A DNA stretch of 64,000 nt from Bacillus oleivorans (lineage in GTDB: Bacteria > Bacillota > Bacilli > Bacillales > JC228). The position numbers and the translations under genes are program-made. Positions within the stretch are counted from its first letter, which is position 1; each line of letters opens with the position of its first letter. Below, one piece after another: positions 7,194 through 15,516 of this stretch. The stretch spans positions 148,647-212,646 of the forward strand of contig NZ_OAOP01000009.1 in NCBI RefSeq assembly GCF_900207585.1. The letters run 5' to 3'. The notes under the pieces are model-generated. The model searched no databases. It was not told where the DNA came from and was given only the letters and a program-made list of their open reading frames with translations.

Positions 7194-8477
7194 TTGTCTA
7201 AAAAGCTTGCATTTATCATTGGAACCGTATTCATTATGTTTTTAACAGCTTGTGAAGCAAAGGTAGAACAAACAGAGACTGAGGAAGAACCAGAAAAAGA
7301 AGAACAGATACCGGCGCCGGATCCTAGTGAGCAAGATAATCCAATTGCTGCAATCGTGACTTTAGCTGAAACTGGAATGATAGCAGATGCACCATTTCAA
7401 TTGGGAAACACAAACTTTCAAGACGTAAAAGCAGAATGGGGAGAACCTGACCAGGTGAATCAGGCCGGTTACGGGTATTACGCTGAGTACGCAGAAAAAG
7501 GAGTTACGGTTGGCTATATAAAGGAAGGCTCTGTTTTTGATGTCCGTTCCTATAATGATTCGTTGTATTCAATCACGTATTCCATGATTGAAGAGGCATT
7601 AGGAGAACCTGATGAAAAACGATCCTATGGAACAGATGATATTTATGTTTACCAGCTTAATGAAGAGTTTCAATTGAAATTTATTATCCCTCAAGACGAA
7701 GAAGGAGTTCATCATATTTCGATATTTAGTCAAAAGACACTGGACGCAACGACACAAGAATACGTACTGGATATAAAGGGGATTTCTGGTCATCTTCCCG
7801 CAGAAACGTGGGAAAATATGTTAGCGTGGAGAAAGGAAATCCAGATTTTCGCACAAAGCTATGACAATATGTGGCTGAACGGACCAGATAAACCAATGGT
7901 AGCTTTAACCTTTGACGATGGGCCGGATGAAGAAAATGTAACGAACACTGTCATCGATATTTTAGACCAATATGGTGTAAAAGGGACGTTCTTTTTTGTC
8001 GGCGAAAATGTAGAGAAATACCCGGATGTCGTTGAAAAAGCGGCCAAAAGCGGCCACCTTGTATTAGCGCATAGTTATTTGCATGAAAATCTAAAATCAA
8101 AGAATTTTCAGGGAGTTGTCGAGGATCTTCAAAGGACTGAGGCCGCGATCCAAACTGTTACAGGGAAAGCACCAGCTCTTTTCCGCCCGCCTTTTGGGGA
8201 TACTGATTTAGATGTCGTAAACGCAGCCAAACAAGAGGGCTATAACATTATCTTGTGGTCGATTGATACAATTGATTGGGCTGATGGTGCCATCAGTGAG
8301 GAAATTGTGGAAAATGTCGTTTCGAATATCCGAAACGGCGATATTATTCTCATGCATACGACGAAGGAACGCATAGAAACGCCAAAAGCTTTGCCAGTTA
8401 TTATCGAAGAACTGCAAAAACAAAATTTTGAGCTCGTGGATGTTGCGACACTGTTAGAGCTGGAACCTTATAAATAG
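7194..8477 (+). CDS. Lipoprotein with DUF4309-like and polysaccharide deacetylase domains
   Basis: This 427-residue protein is anchored outside the membrane by a lipobox (LTAC, Cys20). Residues about 48 to 190 contain two WGEPD/LGEPD-type repeats of the DUF4309 (YjgB) kind. Residues 232 to 425 form a NodB deacetylase domain: TFDDGPD (Asp241, Asp242), the zinc pair His293/His297, RPPFG (331-335), DTIDW (358-362) and His388 in LMHT. It would remove acetyl groups from peptidoglycan or another wall glycan. The start is TTG after GAAGGGGAG. The fifth motif has Thr where LHD is common. Confidence 0.88.
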   Translation: MSKKLAFIIGTVFIMFLTACEAKVEQTETEEEPEKEEQIPAPDPSEQDNPIAAIVTLAETGMIADAPFQLGNTNFQDVKAEWGEPDQVNQAGYGYYAEYAEKGVTVGYIKEGSVFDVRSYNDSLYSITYSMIEEALGEPDEKRSYGTDDIYVYQLNEEFQLKFIIPQDEEGVHHISIFSQKTLDATTQEYVLDIKGISGHLPAETWENMLAWRKEIQIFAQSYDNMWLNGPDKPMVALTFDDGPDEENVTNTVIDILDQYGVKGTFFFVGENVEKYPDVVEKAAKSGHLVLAHSYLHENLKSKNFQGVVEDLQRTEAAIQTVTGKAPALFRPPFGDTDLDVVNAAKQEGYNIILWSIDTIDWADGAISEEIVENVVSNIRNGDIILMHTTKERIETPKALPVIIEELQKQNFELVDVATLLELEPYK

Positions 8478-8483
8478 AATTCA

Positions 8484-8516
8484 AACCCCCGGATTTACAA
8501 GTCCGAGGGTTTTTGT
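8484..8516. terminator. Terminator between convergent genes
   Basis: AACCCCCGGA pairs with TCCGAGGGTT and is followed by TTTTGTTTTTTT on the plus strand, ending the deacetylase gene. The convergent membrane gene ends five bases further on. Confidence 0.85.
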
Positions 8517-8521
8517 TTTTT

Positions 8522-9244
8522 TTAATCACGACCTGTCTGACCTTTTCTCTGATAAAAAGGAAAGTACAACAGTAAAAATAAGCATAATGCAATGATTTCT
8601 AACGGTATGAGATACCATGGGTAAGGACCGAGGAAATCTAACAAACTACCATTACTCGGTTTTCGCGCCAGAAACATATAATTGGCACCCAGCCCCAGAT
8701 TAATCATGAAAACAACGGCCGCCATTGCGTTTAGGGTCAGAAACGTTTTAATCACAGAGGTGAAATAGATACGGTAACCTTCAAGCCAAGTCATATAAAG
8801 GGGTGAAAGAATAATAGCAATGTGAGCAATGAAAAAATGAAAATATCGGCTATGAGGGAAGTCATAGAATAGCTCAGGCGTTAAAATGGCTTGTGTCGCC
8901 CCTGCTAATCCTAGGAAGTAGACAATCTCAAACAGTCTAAAATTTTTAGTTAGGAGCATAAATGTAGCCAAGTAGATGCAAATTGAACAAAGCTGAAAAG
9001 GGAGGGTGTACTGTAAACTCCACTCTCCAATCAGGATATGCCATACATTGAAATAAATTTCAGATCCAATTAAACCGGCCAGCAGTCCCCATCTAATAAA
9101 AATACGATGTCGTTGTAATGGCTTTCTCCACATGTAAAAACCTATAATAAGTAAAATTGTAAAAACTACCATAACTAAGTGGGAAATCGAAAATAGCTGG
9201 AAAGAAGAATAAGGACTATTTTCACTTACCAACGCTTCGTACAT
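8522..9244 (-). CDS. ywaF: TIGR02206 (YwaF-type) integral membrane protein
   Basis: This 240-residue protein has about six to seven membrane helices and matches the YwaF/TIGR02206 family: the SISHLVMV start, NVWHILIGEWSLQYTLPFQLCSI in the centre, and a PHSRYFHFFIAH segment with several conserved histidines. The start ATG at 9244 follows GAGGTGAG; longer readings would overlap the upstream gene. The family has no established function. It lies 25 bases after the hemolysin-III gene on the same strand, so they are likely co-transcribed. Confidence 0.8.
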   Translation of the reverse strand: MYEALVSENSPYSSFQLFSISHLVMVVFTILLIIGFYMWRKPLQRHRIFIRWGLLAGLIGSEIYFNVWHILIGEWSLQYTLPFQLCSICIYLATFMLLTKNFRLFEIVYFLGLAGATQAILTPELFYDFPHSRYFHFFIAHIAIILSPLYMTWLEGYRIYFTSVIKTFLTLNAMAAVVFMINLGLGANYMFLARKPSNGSLLDFLGPYPWYLIPLEIIALCLFLLLYFPFYQRKGQTGRD

Positions 9245-9269
9245 CGGACTCACCTCGAATGAGTATGTT

Positions 9270-9917
9270 TTACTGAATCGGCAAAACATAAAGGAGGACA
9301 CAGAAAAAGTGAAGAGCTGTTCCTGCCATGACAAAAAGATGCCATACAGCGTGATGGTAGGCAAAGCCGCGCCATACATAGAAAATCGAACCTATTGTAT
9401 AAAGTATGCCTCCAATGACCAGAAGCAGAATTCCTTCAGCCGCAAGTGAATCAGTAAGGGGTTTCCAGGCAAACACGATAACCCATCCCATTACCACATA
9501 CAGAACGGTTGAGGTGAATAAATATTTCTTAACAAAAAAAGATTTTAAGACTGTCCCAGCAATCGCGATTCCCCAAATTATCCCAAAAATCGTCCATCCA
9601 AGCCATCCTTGAATGACTACAAATAAAAAGGGGGTATAGGTTCCTGCGATGAAGAAATAAATGGAGGAGTGGTCCATTATTTCAAAAAAATCTTTCACTT
9701 TGCCTTCCGGAAAACTGTGCAAAAGGGTGGAACAAGTATATAGTAAAACCATAGAAGAACCGTATAAGGTAAAGCTAACGACATGCCATGCTGTTCCATA
9801 AATAGATGCGTACACAATTAAAATTATCAAGGCTGCGATACTTAAGGCAGCACCAATGGCATGTGTGATGGAATTGGCGATTTCTTCTTTTTTTGAGAAT
9901 GTATGAGTAAAGGCCAT
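9270..9917 (-). CDS. yplQ: Hemolysin III family membrane protein (TrhA/PAQR-like)
   Basis: This 215-residue protein has seven predicted membrane helices and the hemolysin III/PAQR pattern: EEIANSITHAIGA, STLLHSFPEG, FEIMDHSSIYFFIAGTYTPF, and FAYHHAVWHLFVMAGTALHF. The scattered His and Asp residues form the metal site of this superfamily. Bacterial members have been linked to membrane lipid homeostasis. The start ATG at 9917 follows AGGAGGTC; the slightly longer frame has no site of its own. YwaF-type gene follows. Confidence 0.9.
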   Translation of the reverse strand: MAFTHTFSKKEEIANSITHAIGAALSIAALIILIVYASIYGTAWHVVSFTLYGSSMVLLYTCSTLLHSFPEGKVKDFFEIMDHSSIYFFIAGTYTPFLFVVIQGWLGWTIFGIIWGIAIAGTVLKSFFVKKYLFTSTVLYVVMGWVIVFAWKPLTDSLAAEGILLLVIGGILYTIGSIFYVWRGFAYHHAVWHLFVMAGTALHFFCVLLYVLPIQ

Positions 9918-10040
9918 GTTTTGACCTCCTGTATGCAAATTTCATTATTTTCTTCTATTGTACACTACTTTCGCCATACATAATAAGACGTTAAACCTTG
10001 AGGAAAAAACTAACCTTTGAAAGATGGAAGGGGAAAAGAA

Positions 10041-10823
10041 ATGAATACAGGCTTATTAGGAGAAAAAATAAAAGAAATAAAAGAACAATGCGCTGGCAGA
10101 TTAAGTGTTTTGATTGATATTGGCGAGCAAAAAATAGAAGCCGACAGTGAACAAATCTTTTTATCAGCCAGTCTCATTAAAATTCCTATTTTAATAGCAG
10201 GCTTTCGTCAAGTTGAACAAAAAATACTGGATCCGGCTGAATTAATTTATGTGCCAAGGGATGAAAAAGTAGGAGGTTCGGGTGTATTAGCCACATTTTC
10301 TGACCCTGTCCATTTAACCGTTCGGGATTTACTGACTTTAATGATTACAGTCTCCGATAATACAGCTACTAATATCTTAATTGACCTGATTGGGTTAGAA
10401 GCGATTCAATCTTGTATAAAGGACTTAGACTTGAAATCTACTATACTCAATCGAAAATTGATGGATATTGAATCAAAAGAAAAAGGAATTGAGAACTCTA
10501 CCAGTGCAAGTGATATCGTAAACTGTTTAAAAGCTATTCACAGGGGATCTTTTTTATCACACAACAGCACTCAGGCGGTTCTTTCCATAATGGCTCAGCA
10601 GCAATTCACCCATAAGCTCCCAGCCTATGTCGATACGGAAAAAGTAAAAGTTTTTAACAAAACAGGAGAGTTAGATGGGGCAGAACATGACTGTATGATT
10701 TTAACTTTTGGAGAAAAAACGGCGTACGTTGCAGTCTTAACAGACCAACTAGAACATAATGAATCGGGCCGGCAAACAATCAGACAAATTGGAAAACATG
10801 TGTATGACTGTCTAATTTCCTAA
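10041..10823 (+). CDS. Class A beta-lactamase-related serine hydrolase
   Basis: This is a 260-residue protein with the three serine beta-lactamase motifs: SxxK (Ser44-Lys47 in SASLIK), SDN (105-107) and KTG (207-209). The STSASD segment belongs to the Beta-lactamase2 subfamily rather than to true class A enzymes with an ExxLN omega loop. It has no signal peptide, so it stays in the cytoplasm, which argues against a role in drug resistance. I choose ATG at 10041 after GGAAGGGGAAAAG. Its substrate is unknown; an amide or ester hydrolase is likely. Confidence 0.8.
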   Translation: MNTGLLGEKIKEIKEQCAGRLSVLIDIGEQKIEADSEQIFLSASLIKIPILIAGFRQVEQKILDPAELIYVPRDEKVGGSGVLATFSDPVHLTVRDLLTLMITVSDNTATNILIDLIGLEAIQSCIKDLDLKSTILNRKLMDIESKEKGIENSTSASDIVNCLKAIHRGSFLSHNSTQAVLSIMAQQQFTHKLPAYVDTEKVKVFNKTGELDGAEHDCMILTFGEKTAYVAVLTDQLEHNESGRQTIRQIGKHVYDCLIS

Positions 10824-10830
10824 TGATACA

Positions 10831-10872
10831 AAAAGGTCAGACCCTTAAATTTTTTAGAGAAGGTCTGACCCC
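10831..10872. repeat. GGTCAGACC inverted repeat between convergent genes
   Basis: GGTCAGACC (10835-10843) and GGTCTGACC (10862-10870) are inverted copies around an AT-rich loop. A second pair of the same motif sits at 27931-27967. Such GGGTCAGACCC elements are frequent intergenic repeats in Bacillus and can act as two-way terminators. Confidence 0.7.
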
Positions 10873-10875
10873 ACT

Positions 10876-11655
10876 TTATTTTAATGCTACAATTACTACT
10901 GATTGTCCCTGAAAGGACAGCACATTTTCTTCCTCCGACTCCACACTGAAAAATCCCTTTATGTCTTTATCTGATGAAAGGATCCATTCGTTTAATTCTT
11001 TCACTTTTTCCGAAGGCAGACTCATATTGCTGCACCATGTTTCAAAGATAAATTTTTTCTTAAAGGTGATAAGTGATTCTGTCCAAAATCCTGTTTCTTC
11101 AAGCATTGAAATCCATTCCGATTTTTTATAAGCACGGAAATGACTTGGATCGCGTCTTCTCTCTAATTCGTTATAAAATAGATCTAATTCTTCTTTTTCA
11201 GGGGCAACATTATCGGCTAAGATTAAGACGCCATCCTTCTTTAGCGTCCGATACACTTCTTGAACAAAAAGCTGAACCTGCGGAAAATGGTGGGCAGCTA
11301 TTCGGCAGGTAATAACATCAAATGATTCGTCTGTAAATGGTAAGTCTTCAGCATTCCCTAATTGAAAAGATACGTTAGAATGTCCTTTATCCTTAATAAA
11401 TTTTTCCGCAACTTTAAGCATCTCGGGAGTTAGATCTAGGGCAACTACTTGTTCAAAGAAAGGTGCAAATGTTAAGGCCACATGTCCACCCCCTGTAGCT
11501 ACATCCAGAAGGATTCCGCCCTTTCCGCTCTCAATCAGCCATTGCTTCATCCAGGCCAGATCATTCCCTTTGGCATGGAGCGGGCTATTCACATAATTCT
11601 GGGCATTTTTACCGAACTGTTTCATTACAGATTGTTGATAATCCATATCCGCCAT
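10876..11655 (-). CDS. Class I SAM-dependent methyltransferase
   Basis: This 259-residue protein has a clear Rossmann methyltransferase core: LLDVATGGGHVAL (motif I), VVALDLTPEML (motif II), NAEDLPFTDESFDVITCR and a VLILADN strand. It belongs to the UbiE/YcgJ-like Methyltransf_11 group; the methyl acceptor is unknown. An open frame begins eight codons earlier with GTG, but that part contains the AAAGGGGGAA site, so ATG at 11655 is preferred. There is no operon partner. Confidence 0.85.
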   Translation of the reverse strand: MADMDYQQSVMKQFGKNAQNYVNSPLHAKGNDLAWMKQWLIESGKGGILLDVATGGGHVALTFAPFFEQVVALDLTPEMLKVAEKFIKDKGHSNVSFQLGNAEDLPFTDESFDVITCRIAAHHFPQVQLFVQEVYRTLKKDGVLILADNVAPEKEELDLFYNELERRRDPSHFRAYKKSEWISMLEETGFWTESLITFKKKFIFETWCSNMSLPSEKVKELNEWILSSDKDIKGFFSVESEEENVLSFQGQSVVIVALK

Positions 11656-11798
11656 CGTTTCAACAATTCCCCCTTTCACTTGATGGTTTTATCTTATGAT
11701 GGGAAAATCGATTAGTAAATACGAATAATTTTATATATAGTAATAAGAAAAATGAATCATAGTTTTAAAGGTAGCTTTTTAATATGGAGGTCCACACA

Positions 11799-12506
11799 TT
11801 GAAGCATTCACCAGAATCAGCTGCTTATAAGTTTATCACTACATATTTTCCTGGCTGTGATGGAGCTCTTCTCTCAGGAAGTGTTATAAGAGGAGAGGGA
11901 ACATCTGCATCCGATCTCGACATCGTTATCTTTCAAAAAGATCTTCCGAGTGCATATCGGGAAACGTTTCATCTATTTGATTGGCCAATTGAGGCATTTG
12001 TTCATAATTTTACTTCTTACAGAGTGTTTTTTGAGTCTGATCGGGACCGGGCACGACCTTCACTTGCAAGGATGATTGCGGAAGGGCAAGTCATTAAAGA
12101 GCATGATTTTTTACATTATGTAAAAAAAGAGGCAGAAGAACTTCTGAAAGCGGGACCCGAGCCATGGACAGAGGGAACGCTTCAGACGAAAAGGTATATG
12201 CTGACGGATGTACTGTATGATTTTATAGGTGCTGAGAACCCGAAGGAGGAGCTATCCATTGCTGCCGCACTAGCTGATCAGATACATGAATTTGTATTAC
12301 GTACAAATCAGCAGTGGCTTGGTTATTCAAAATGGGTATATCGGGCTTTACTTGCTTTTGATCCTGTTCTTGCAGAGAAGTATTACCAGGCTTTTCACGT
12401 CTATTACCGTACAGGAGAAAAGAAATTAATCATAGCTCTAGCAGATGAAGTGCTGGAACCGTTTGGGGGACGTCTAGTTGAAGGGTATTCAGCAGGAAAA
12501 ATATAA
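11799..12506 (+). CDS. Nucleotidyltransferase-domain protein
   Basis: This 235-residue protein has the Pol-beta-type motif GSVIRGEGTSASDLDIV near residue 30, with the GS and paired Asp residues that bind metal and nucleotide. The rest is helical, as in aminoglycoside or streptomycin nucleotidyltransferases and antitoxin-type enzymes. The likely start is TTG at 11799 after GGAGGTCCACACA; the ATG at 11784 is part of the ribosome binding site. The substrate is unknown. It stands alone. Confidence 0.75.
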   Translation: MKHSPESAAYKFITTYFPGCDGALLSGSVIRGEGTSASDLDIVIFQKDLPSAYRETFHLFDWPIEAFVHNFTSYRVFFESDRDRARPSLARMIAEGQVIKEHDFLHYVKKEAEELLKAGPEPWTEGTLQTKRYMLTDVLYDFIGAENPKEELSIAAALADQIHEFVLRTNQQWLGYSKWVYRALLAFDPVLAEKYYQAFHVYYRTGEKKLIIALADEVLEPFGGRLVEGYSAGKI

Positions 12507-12521
12507 AAATAAAAGTATATC

Positions 12522-12556
12522 AAAAGCCAGAGGATTATTCACTCTGGCTTTTTTTC
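12522..12556. terminator. Two-way terminator at convergent gene ends
   Basis: AAAGCCAGAG pairs with CTCTGGCTTT and is followed by TTTTT on the plus strand. The stop codon and last codons of the convergent TetR gene lie in the hairpin. Confidence 0.85.
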
Positions 12557-13203
12557 CGGATTCCATCCATAATAAACTGAACTATTTGATCAATTTCACT
12601 TTCATCGATTGTTTCTTCTTGGTTAGGCAATAGCACGAAACGAGAGAAGAGAAAACCGCCAATTATGGTAAAGAGCAGTCTTTGTATGGTTATCGTTGGC
12701 AGATCAACCAGTTCTCCGCGCGCTTTAAAATGATCCACGACTTTAGCAATCCTTTGGAAGATATTTTCCGAAATATAAGGAAATATTTCATTCTTTAGCT
12801 CTTCACTATACAGAACCTCTTTAACAAAAATTTGAAATATTTCTTTATTTTCATTGATAAATGCGATCCGGTTTTTTGCTAATGCTCGTAAAAAATCTTC
12901 AAAGTTGGCAACTTGATCGGTCAACAATTCATTAAAAACATCTTCAGCCATTGTAGGAAGAGATTCCTTTAAAAAGGGCAGGAGCACGGAGAGCAGTAAA
13001 TTATCTTTAGTACCATAATGACGAAAAATCGTCCCTTCCGCTACTCCAGCTGCTTTTGCTATTTCGCTTGTTGAGGTATTCGCGAACCCCTTTTCTGCAA
13101 ACAGTTTGATGGCTGTTTCTGTAATTTTTTGCTGTTTATCGGTTTGTTTCTTAGATAGTTTTGTTTGGGCAATCATTGCATCCAACAGATTGTTCTTAGA
13201 CAT
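12535..13203 (-). CDS. TetR/AcrR family regulator
   Basis: This 222-residue protein has a TetR-type N-terminal helix-turn-helix (KQQKITETAIKLFAEKGF, then TSTSEIAKAAGVAEGTIFRHYGTKDNLL). The C-terminal part is a ligand-binding helical domain. It is the last gene of an operon behind an ABC transporter. Two GTGAGT-N4-ACTCAC palindromes bracket the operon promoter, so it most likely represses this operon and responds to a substrate of the transporter. Start ATG lies 32 bases past the permease stop. Confidence 0.88.
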   Translation of the reverse strand: MSKNNLLDAMIAQTKLSKKQTDKQQKITETAIKLFAEKGFANTSTSEIAKAAGVAEGTIFRHYGTKDNLLLSVLLPFLKESLPTMAEDVFNELLTDQVANFEDFLRALAKNRIAFINENKEIFQIFVKEVLYSEELKNEIFPYISENIFQRIAKVVDHFKARGELVDLPTITIQRLLFTIIGGFLFSRFVLLPNQEETIDESEIDQIVQFIMDGIRKKSQSE

Positions 13204-13235
13204 TAAAAGACCACTTCCTTACAAATCTGTCCTCA

Positions 13236-14297
13236 TTATAACGTACGGTACCCCTTCAAAGCGAATATATTACAAACAATAAAGATCATGGCAAAGATAG
13301 CTAAAGCTAATATATCTCCGCCAACATCCCTGAGCTCAAGTCCTTTATACATGACATCCTTTAAGGCATCGGCTGCATAATGAATCGGCATGATTTTAGC
13401 CAGTGCCTGTAACCAATCAGCCATCCCTTCAAGCGGAATAATCCCTGAAAAAAACACTTGCGGGATTACCACAATCGGGATAAATTGAACCATTTGAAAT
13501 TCAGAAGCCGCAAAAGCTGATAAAAGCGTTCCTAATGAAAGGGCAACAAGCGCAAGCAGCAAGTTAATAATGATTACGTTCCAGATGGAGCCTACAAGGA
13601 CCATATCTAAAACGGTTATAGAGTATAAAACAATAATAAAGGTTTGAATAACTGCAAATAAACCATAGCCAATTAAGTAGGAGGTTACAATTTCTCCTCT
13701 GCGGATCGGGGTAGACATCAGTCTTTCCAGTGTTCCGGTTGTTCGCTCCTTTAACAGACCAATTCCTGAAATCAGGAATACAAAAAAGAAAACAAAGAAT
13801 CCTACTAAAATCGGACTTAATACATCAAAAAATTCAGTATCACTATTTCCATATACATATTCTGTCTCTATGTTTACCTGCGGAATGTCAATTTGGCCTC
13901 CGATCTGATTCACTAATTGAGCCTGAGCCCCGGCACCGATTACTTGGTTCACCTTCATTTGCAGGGCTTTTGCTGAAGTAGGATCACTATTTTGGAGGGT
14001 TAGGACGATATTTCCGTTATCCATTTGCAAGAAACCGTCTAGGTCTTCGTCGACTACTAGTTTAGAAGTTTCAGAGCCTTCTTCATATTCATGAATGACG
14101 ATATCGGCATCATCAAGTGCACTAACTAAATATTCATCAAGATTAACAGCCCCTAATTCCGGATCAACAGCTTCTCCATTAAATAAAAGATACATTAAAG
14201 ATAAAATCAGTAATGGTGCTACAAATAAAAGGCCGAGTGTCCGTTTTTCGCGAAACATTTGCAGGCAAATTCTTTTAATTAACGCTAGAATTCTCAT
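13236..14297 (-). CDS. ABC-2 type transporter permease
   Basis: This is a 353-residue membrane protein with an N-terminal anchor helix (residues about 20-40), a large extracytoplasmic domain (about 40-165) and a C-terminal block of five helices including GLLKERTTGTLERLMSTP, the coupling-helix signature of ABC-2 exporters of the YbhR/DrrB type. ATG at 14297 follows GGGAGGG. It overlaps the ATPase gene by 23 bases. It likely exports a hydrophobic compound or drug; the cargo is unknown. Confidence 0.85.
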   Translation of the reverse strand: MRILALIKRICLQMFREKRTLGLLFVAPLLILSLMYLLFNGEAVDPELGAVNLDEYLVSALDDADIVIHEYEEGSETSKLVVDEDLDGFLQMDNGNIVLTLQNSDPTSAKALQMKVNQVIGAGAQAQLVNQIGGQIDIPQVNIETEYVYGNSDTEFFDVLSPILVGFFVFFFVFLISGIGLLKERTTGTLERLMSTPIRRGEIVTSYLIGYGLFAVIQTFIIVLYSITVLDMVLVGSIWNVIIINLLLALVALSLGTLLSAFAASEFQMVQFIPIVVIPQVFFSGIIPLEGMADWLQALAKIMPIHYAADALKDVMYKGLELRDVGGDILALAIFAMIFIVCNIFALKGYRTL

Positions 14298-15018
14298 GTT
14301 TAACCCTCCCGGCATTTAAAAATACCTCATCAAAACTTTCAGCATGATAAAACTGTTTTAATTCAGCTGGAGTTCCGCTTGTTAAGATGACACCATCCCG
14401 AACCATTGCAATAAAGTCGCATTTTTCCGCTTCATCCATTACATGAGTGGTAACAATAATCGTTTTGCCTTCCTCCTTTTTTAAACGAAGCAGTTCGTTC
14501 CAGATGCTTAGTCTTAGTTCAGGATCAATCCCAACGGTTGGTTCATCTAAGATTAAAATCTTAGGATTTTGAATTAAAGCAATGGCCAAAGACAATCGGC
14601 GCTTCATCCCGCCGGAATAGGCAGATACTTTTTTATTTAAGTCGCTGGTAAGGTTGACTAAATCAGCTGCGTAAGCAATACGCTCCTTCATTTCTGCTCT
14701 GTTTAATTTGAAGAGGGAAGCGAAAAATTGAAGATTTTCTTTACCTGTAAGTTCTGTGTACAAAGCATCCGATTGTGCCATATAACCAATTTCCTGAAGT
14801 AATTCTAAGTTGGGAACTTTTTTGTCTAGAACATGAATGGTTCCGGTATCTGGCTGATCCATTCCAACAATCATTTTGACCAATGTTGTTTTACCTGCTC
14901 CGGAAGGTCCGATAAATCCATATATTTTTCCTTCTTCAATCTTTAAATCAATTTGACTTAAAACGACTTTTTTACCGAAGCTCTTACTTATCTTTTCGAT
15001 TGCTATACTTACACTCAT
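14275..15018 (-). CDS. ABC transporter ATP-binding protein
   Basis: This 247-residue ATPase shows Walker A (GPSGAGKTT), Q loop (MAQSDALYTELTG), signature YSGGMKRRLS, Walker B (ILILDEPTVG) and the H loop (TTHVMDEAEKC). It powers the overlapping permease downstream. I choose ATG at 15018 after TTGGAGGGATT; an upstream GTG lies inside the operator palindrome. The gene is the first of the operon ATPase, permease, TetR. Confidence 0.92.
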   Translation of the reverse strand: MSVSIAIEKISKSFGKKVVLSQIDLKIEEGKIYGFIGPSGAGKTTLVKMIVGMDQPDTGTIHVLDKKVPNLELLQEIGYMAQSDALYTELTGKENLQFFASLFKLNRAEMKERIAYAADLVNLTSDLNKKVSAYSGGMKRRLSLAIALIQNPKILILDEPTVGIDPELRLSIWNELLRLKKEEGKTIIVTTHVMDEAEKCDFIAMVRDGVILTSGTPAELKQFYHAESFDEVFLNAGRVKHENSSVN

Positions 15019-15047
15019 ACTCAATCCCTCCAAACGGAATACATTTT

Positions 15048-15119
15048 GTGAGTGATTACTCACTCTAAATATTACTCCTGTTTAAAGAAAAGTCAATAAA
15101 AAAGTGAGTAATTACTTAC
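15048..15119 (-). promoter_or_regulatory. Promoter of the TetR-ABC operon bracketed by two operators
   Basis: On the minus strand TTGACT (15096-15091), a 17-base spacer and AATATT (15073-15068) form a promoter. GTGAGTGATTACTCAC (15048-15063) is a perfect palindrome just downstream, and GTGAGTAATTACTTAC (15104-15119) is a near-perfect copy just upstream. The operator pair fits binding of two TetR dimers. Confidence 0.75.
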
Positions 15120-15163
15120 TTTTTTGTTTATCCCATGTCGTGCTAAGCAGGGCGGATGGGCTA

Positions 15164-15342
15164 AAGGACATAGGTTCCGTTATCTGTGGCAAAATCGCAG
15201 AATTTCAAAATTAGCGGACACTGGTTCCTTTATTTGGGGAAAAACAGGGTATTTTTAAATGATTTAGAGCTAATAAAGGAACATATGTCCTATAATTTTC
15301 TAAAGTGGTCGTTTTTGTCAAAATAACGGATCGTATGTCCGA
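15164..15342. repeat. Four GGACATATGTTCC-type repeat units
   Basis: Two units point right (AGGACATAGGTTCCGTTAT near 15164, CGGACACTGGTTCCTTTAT near 15215) and two point left (near 15271 and 15320). Each core is partly palindromic, and the opposed pairs could form a large hairpin. A fifth unit lies at 59206-59226. Confidence 0.6.
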
Positions 15343-15441
15343 AAGAATCATCAAGACAAATCCAATTGAGCCCACCGCGGGTTCTTCTTGCCGGATTTAC
15401 CCTGTGAAAGCAGAGTTCCTTTTTTATAATAAAGTGAGATT

Positions 15442-15480
15442 AAAAAAAGCAGCTGGCATAGTCGTGAAGCCAACTGCTTT
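15442..15480 (-). terminator. Terminator of spo0M
   Basis: On the minus strand AAGCAGTTGGC pairs with GCCAGCTGCTT and is followed by TTTTTAATC. Confidence 0.85.
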
Positions 15481-15516
15481 ATTGCTAATCATATTCTTTT
15501 TTCTTAGAAATAAACA

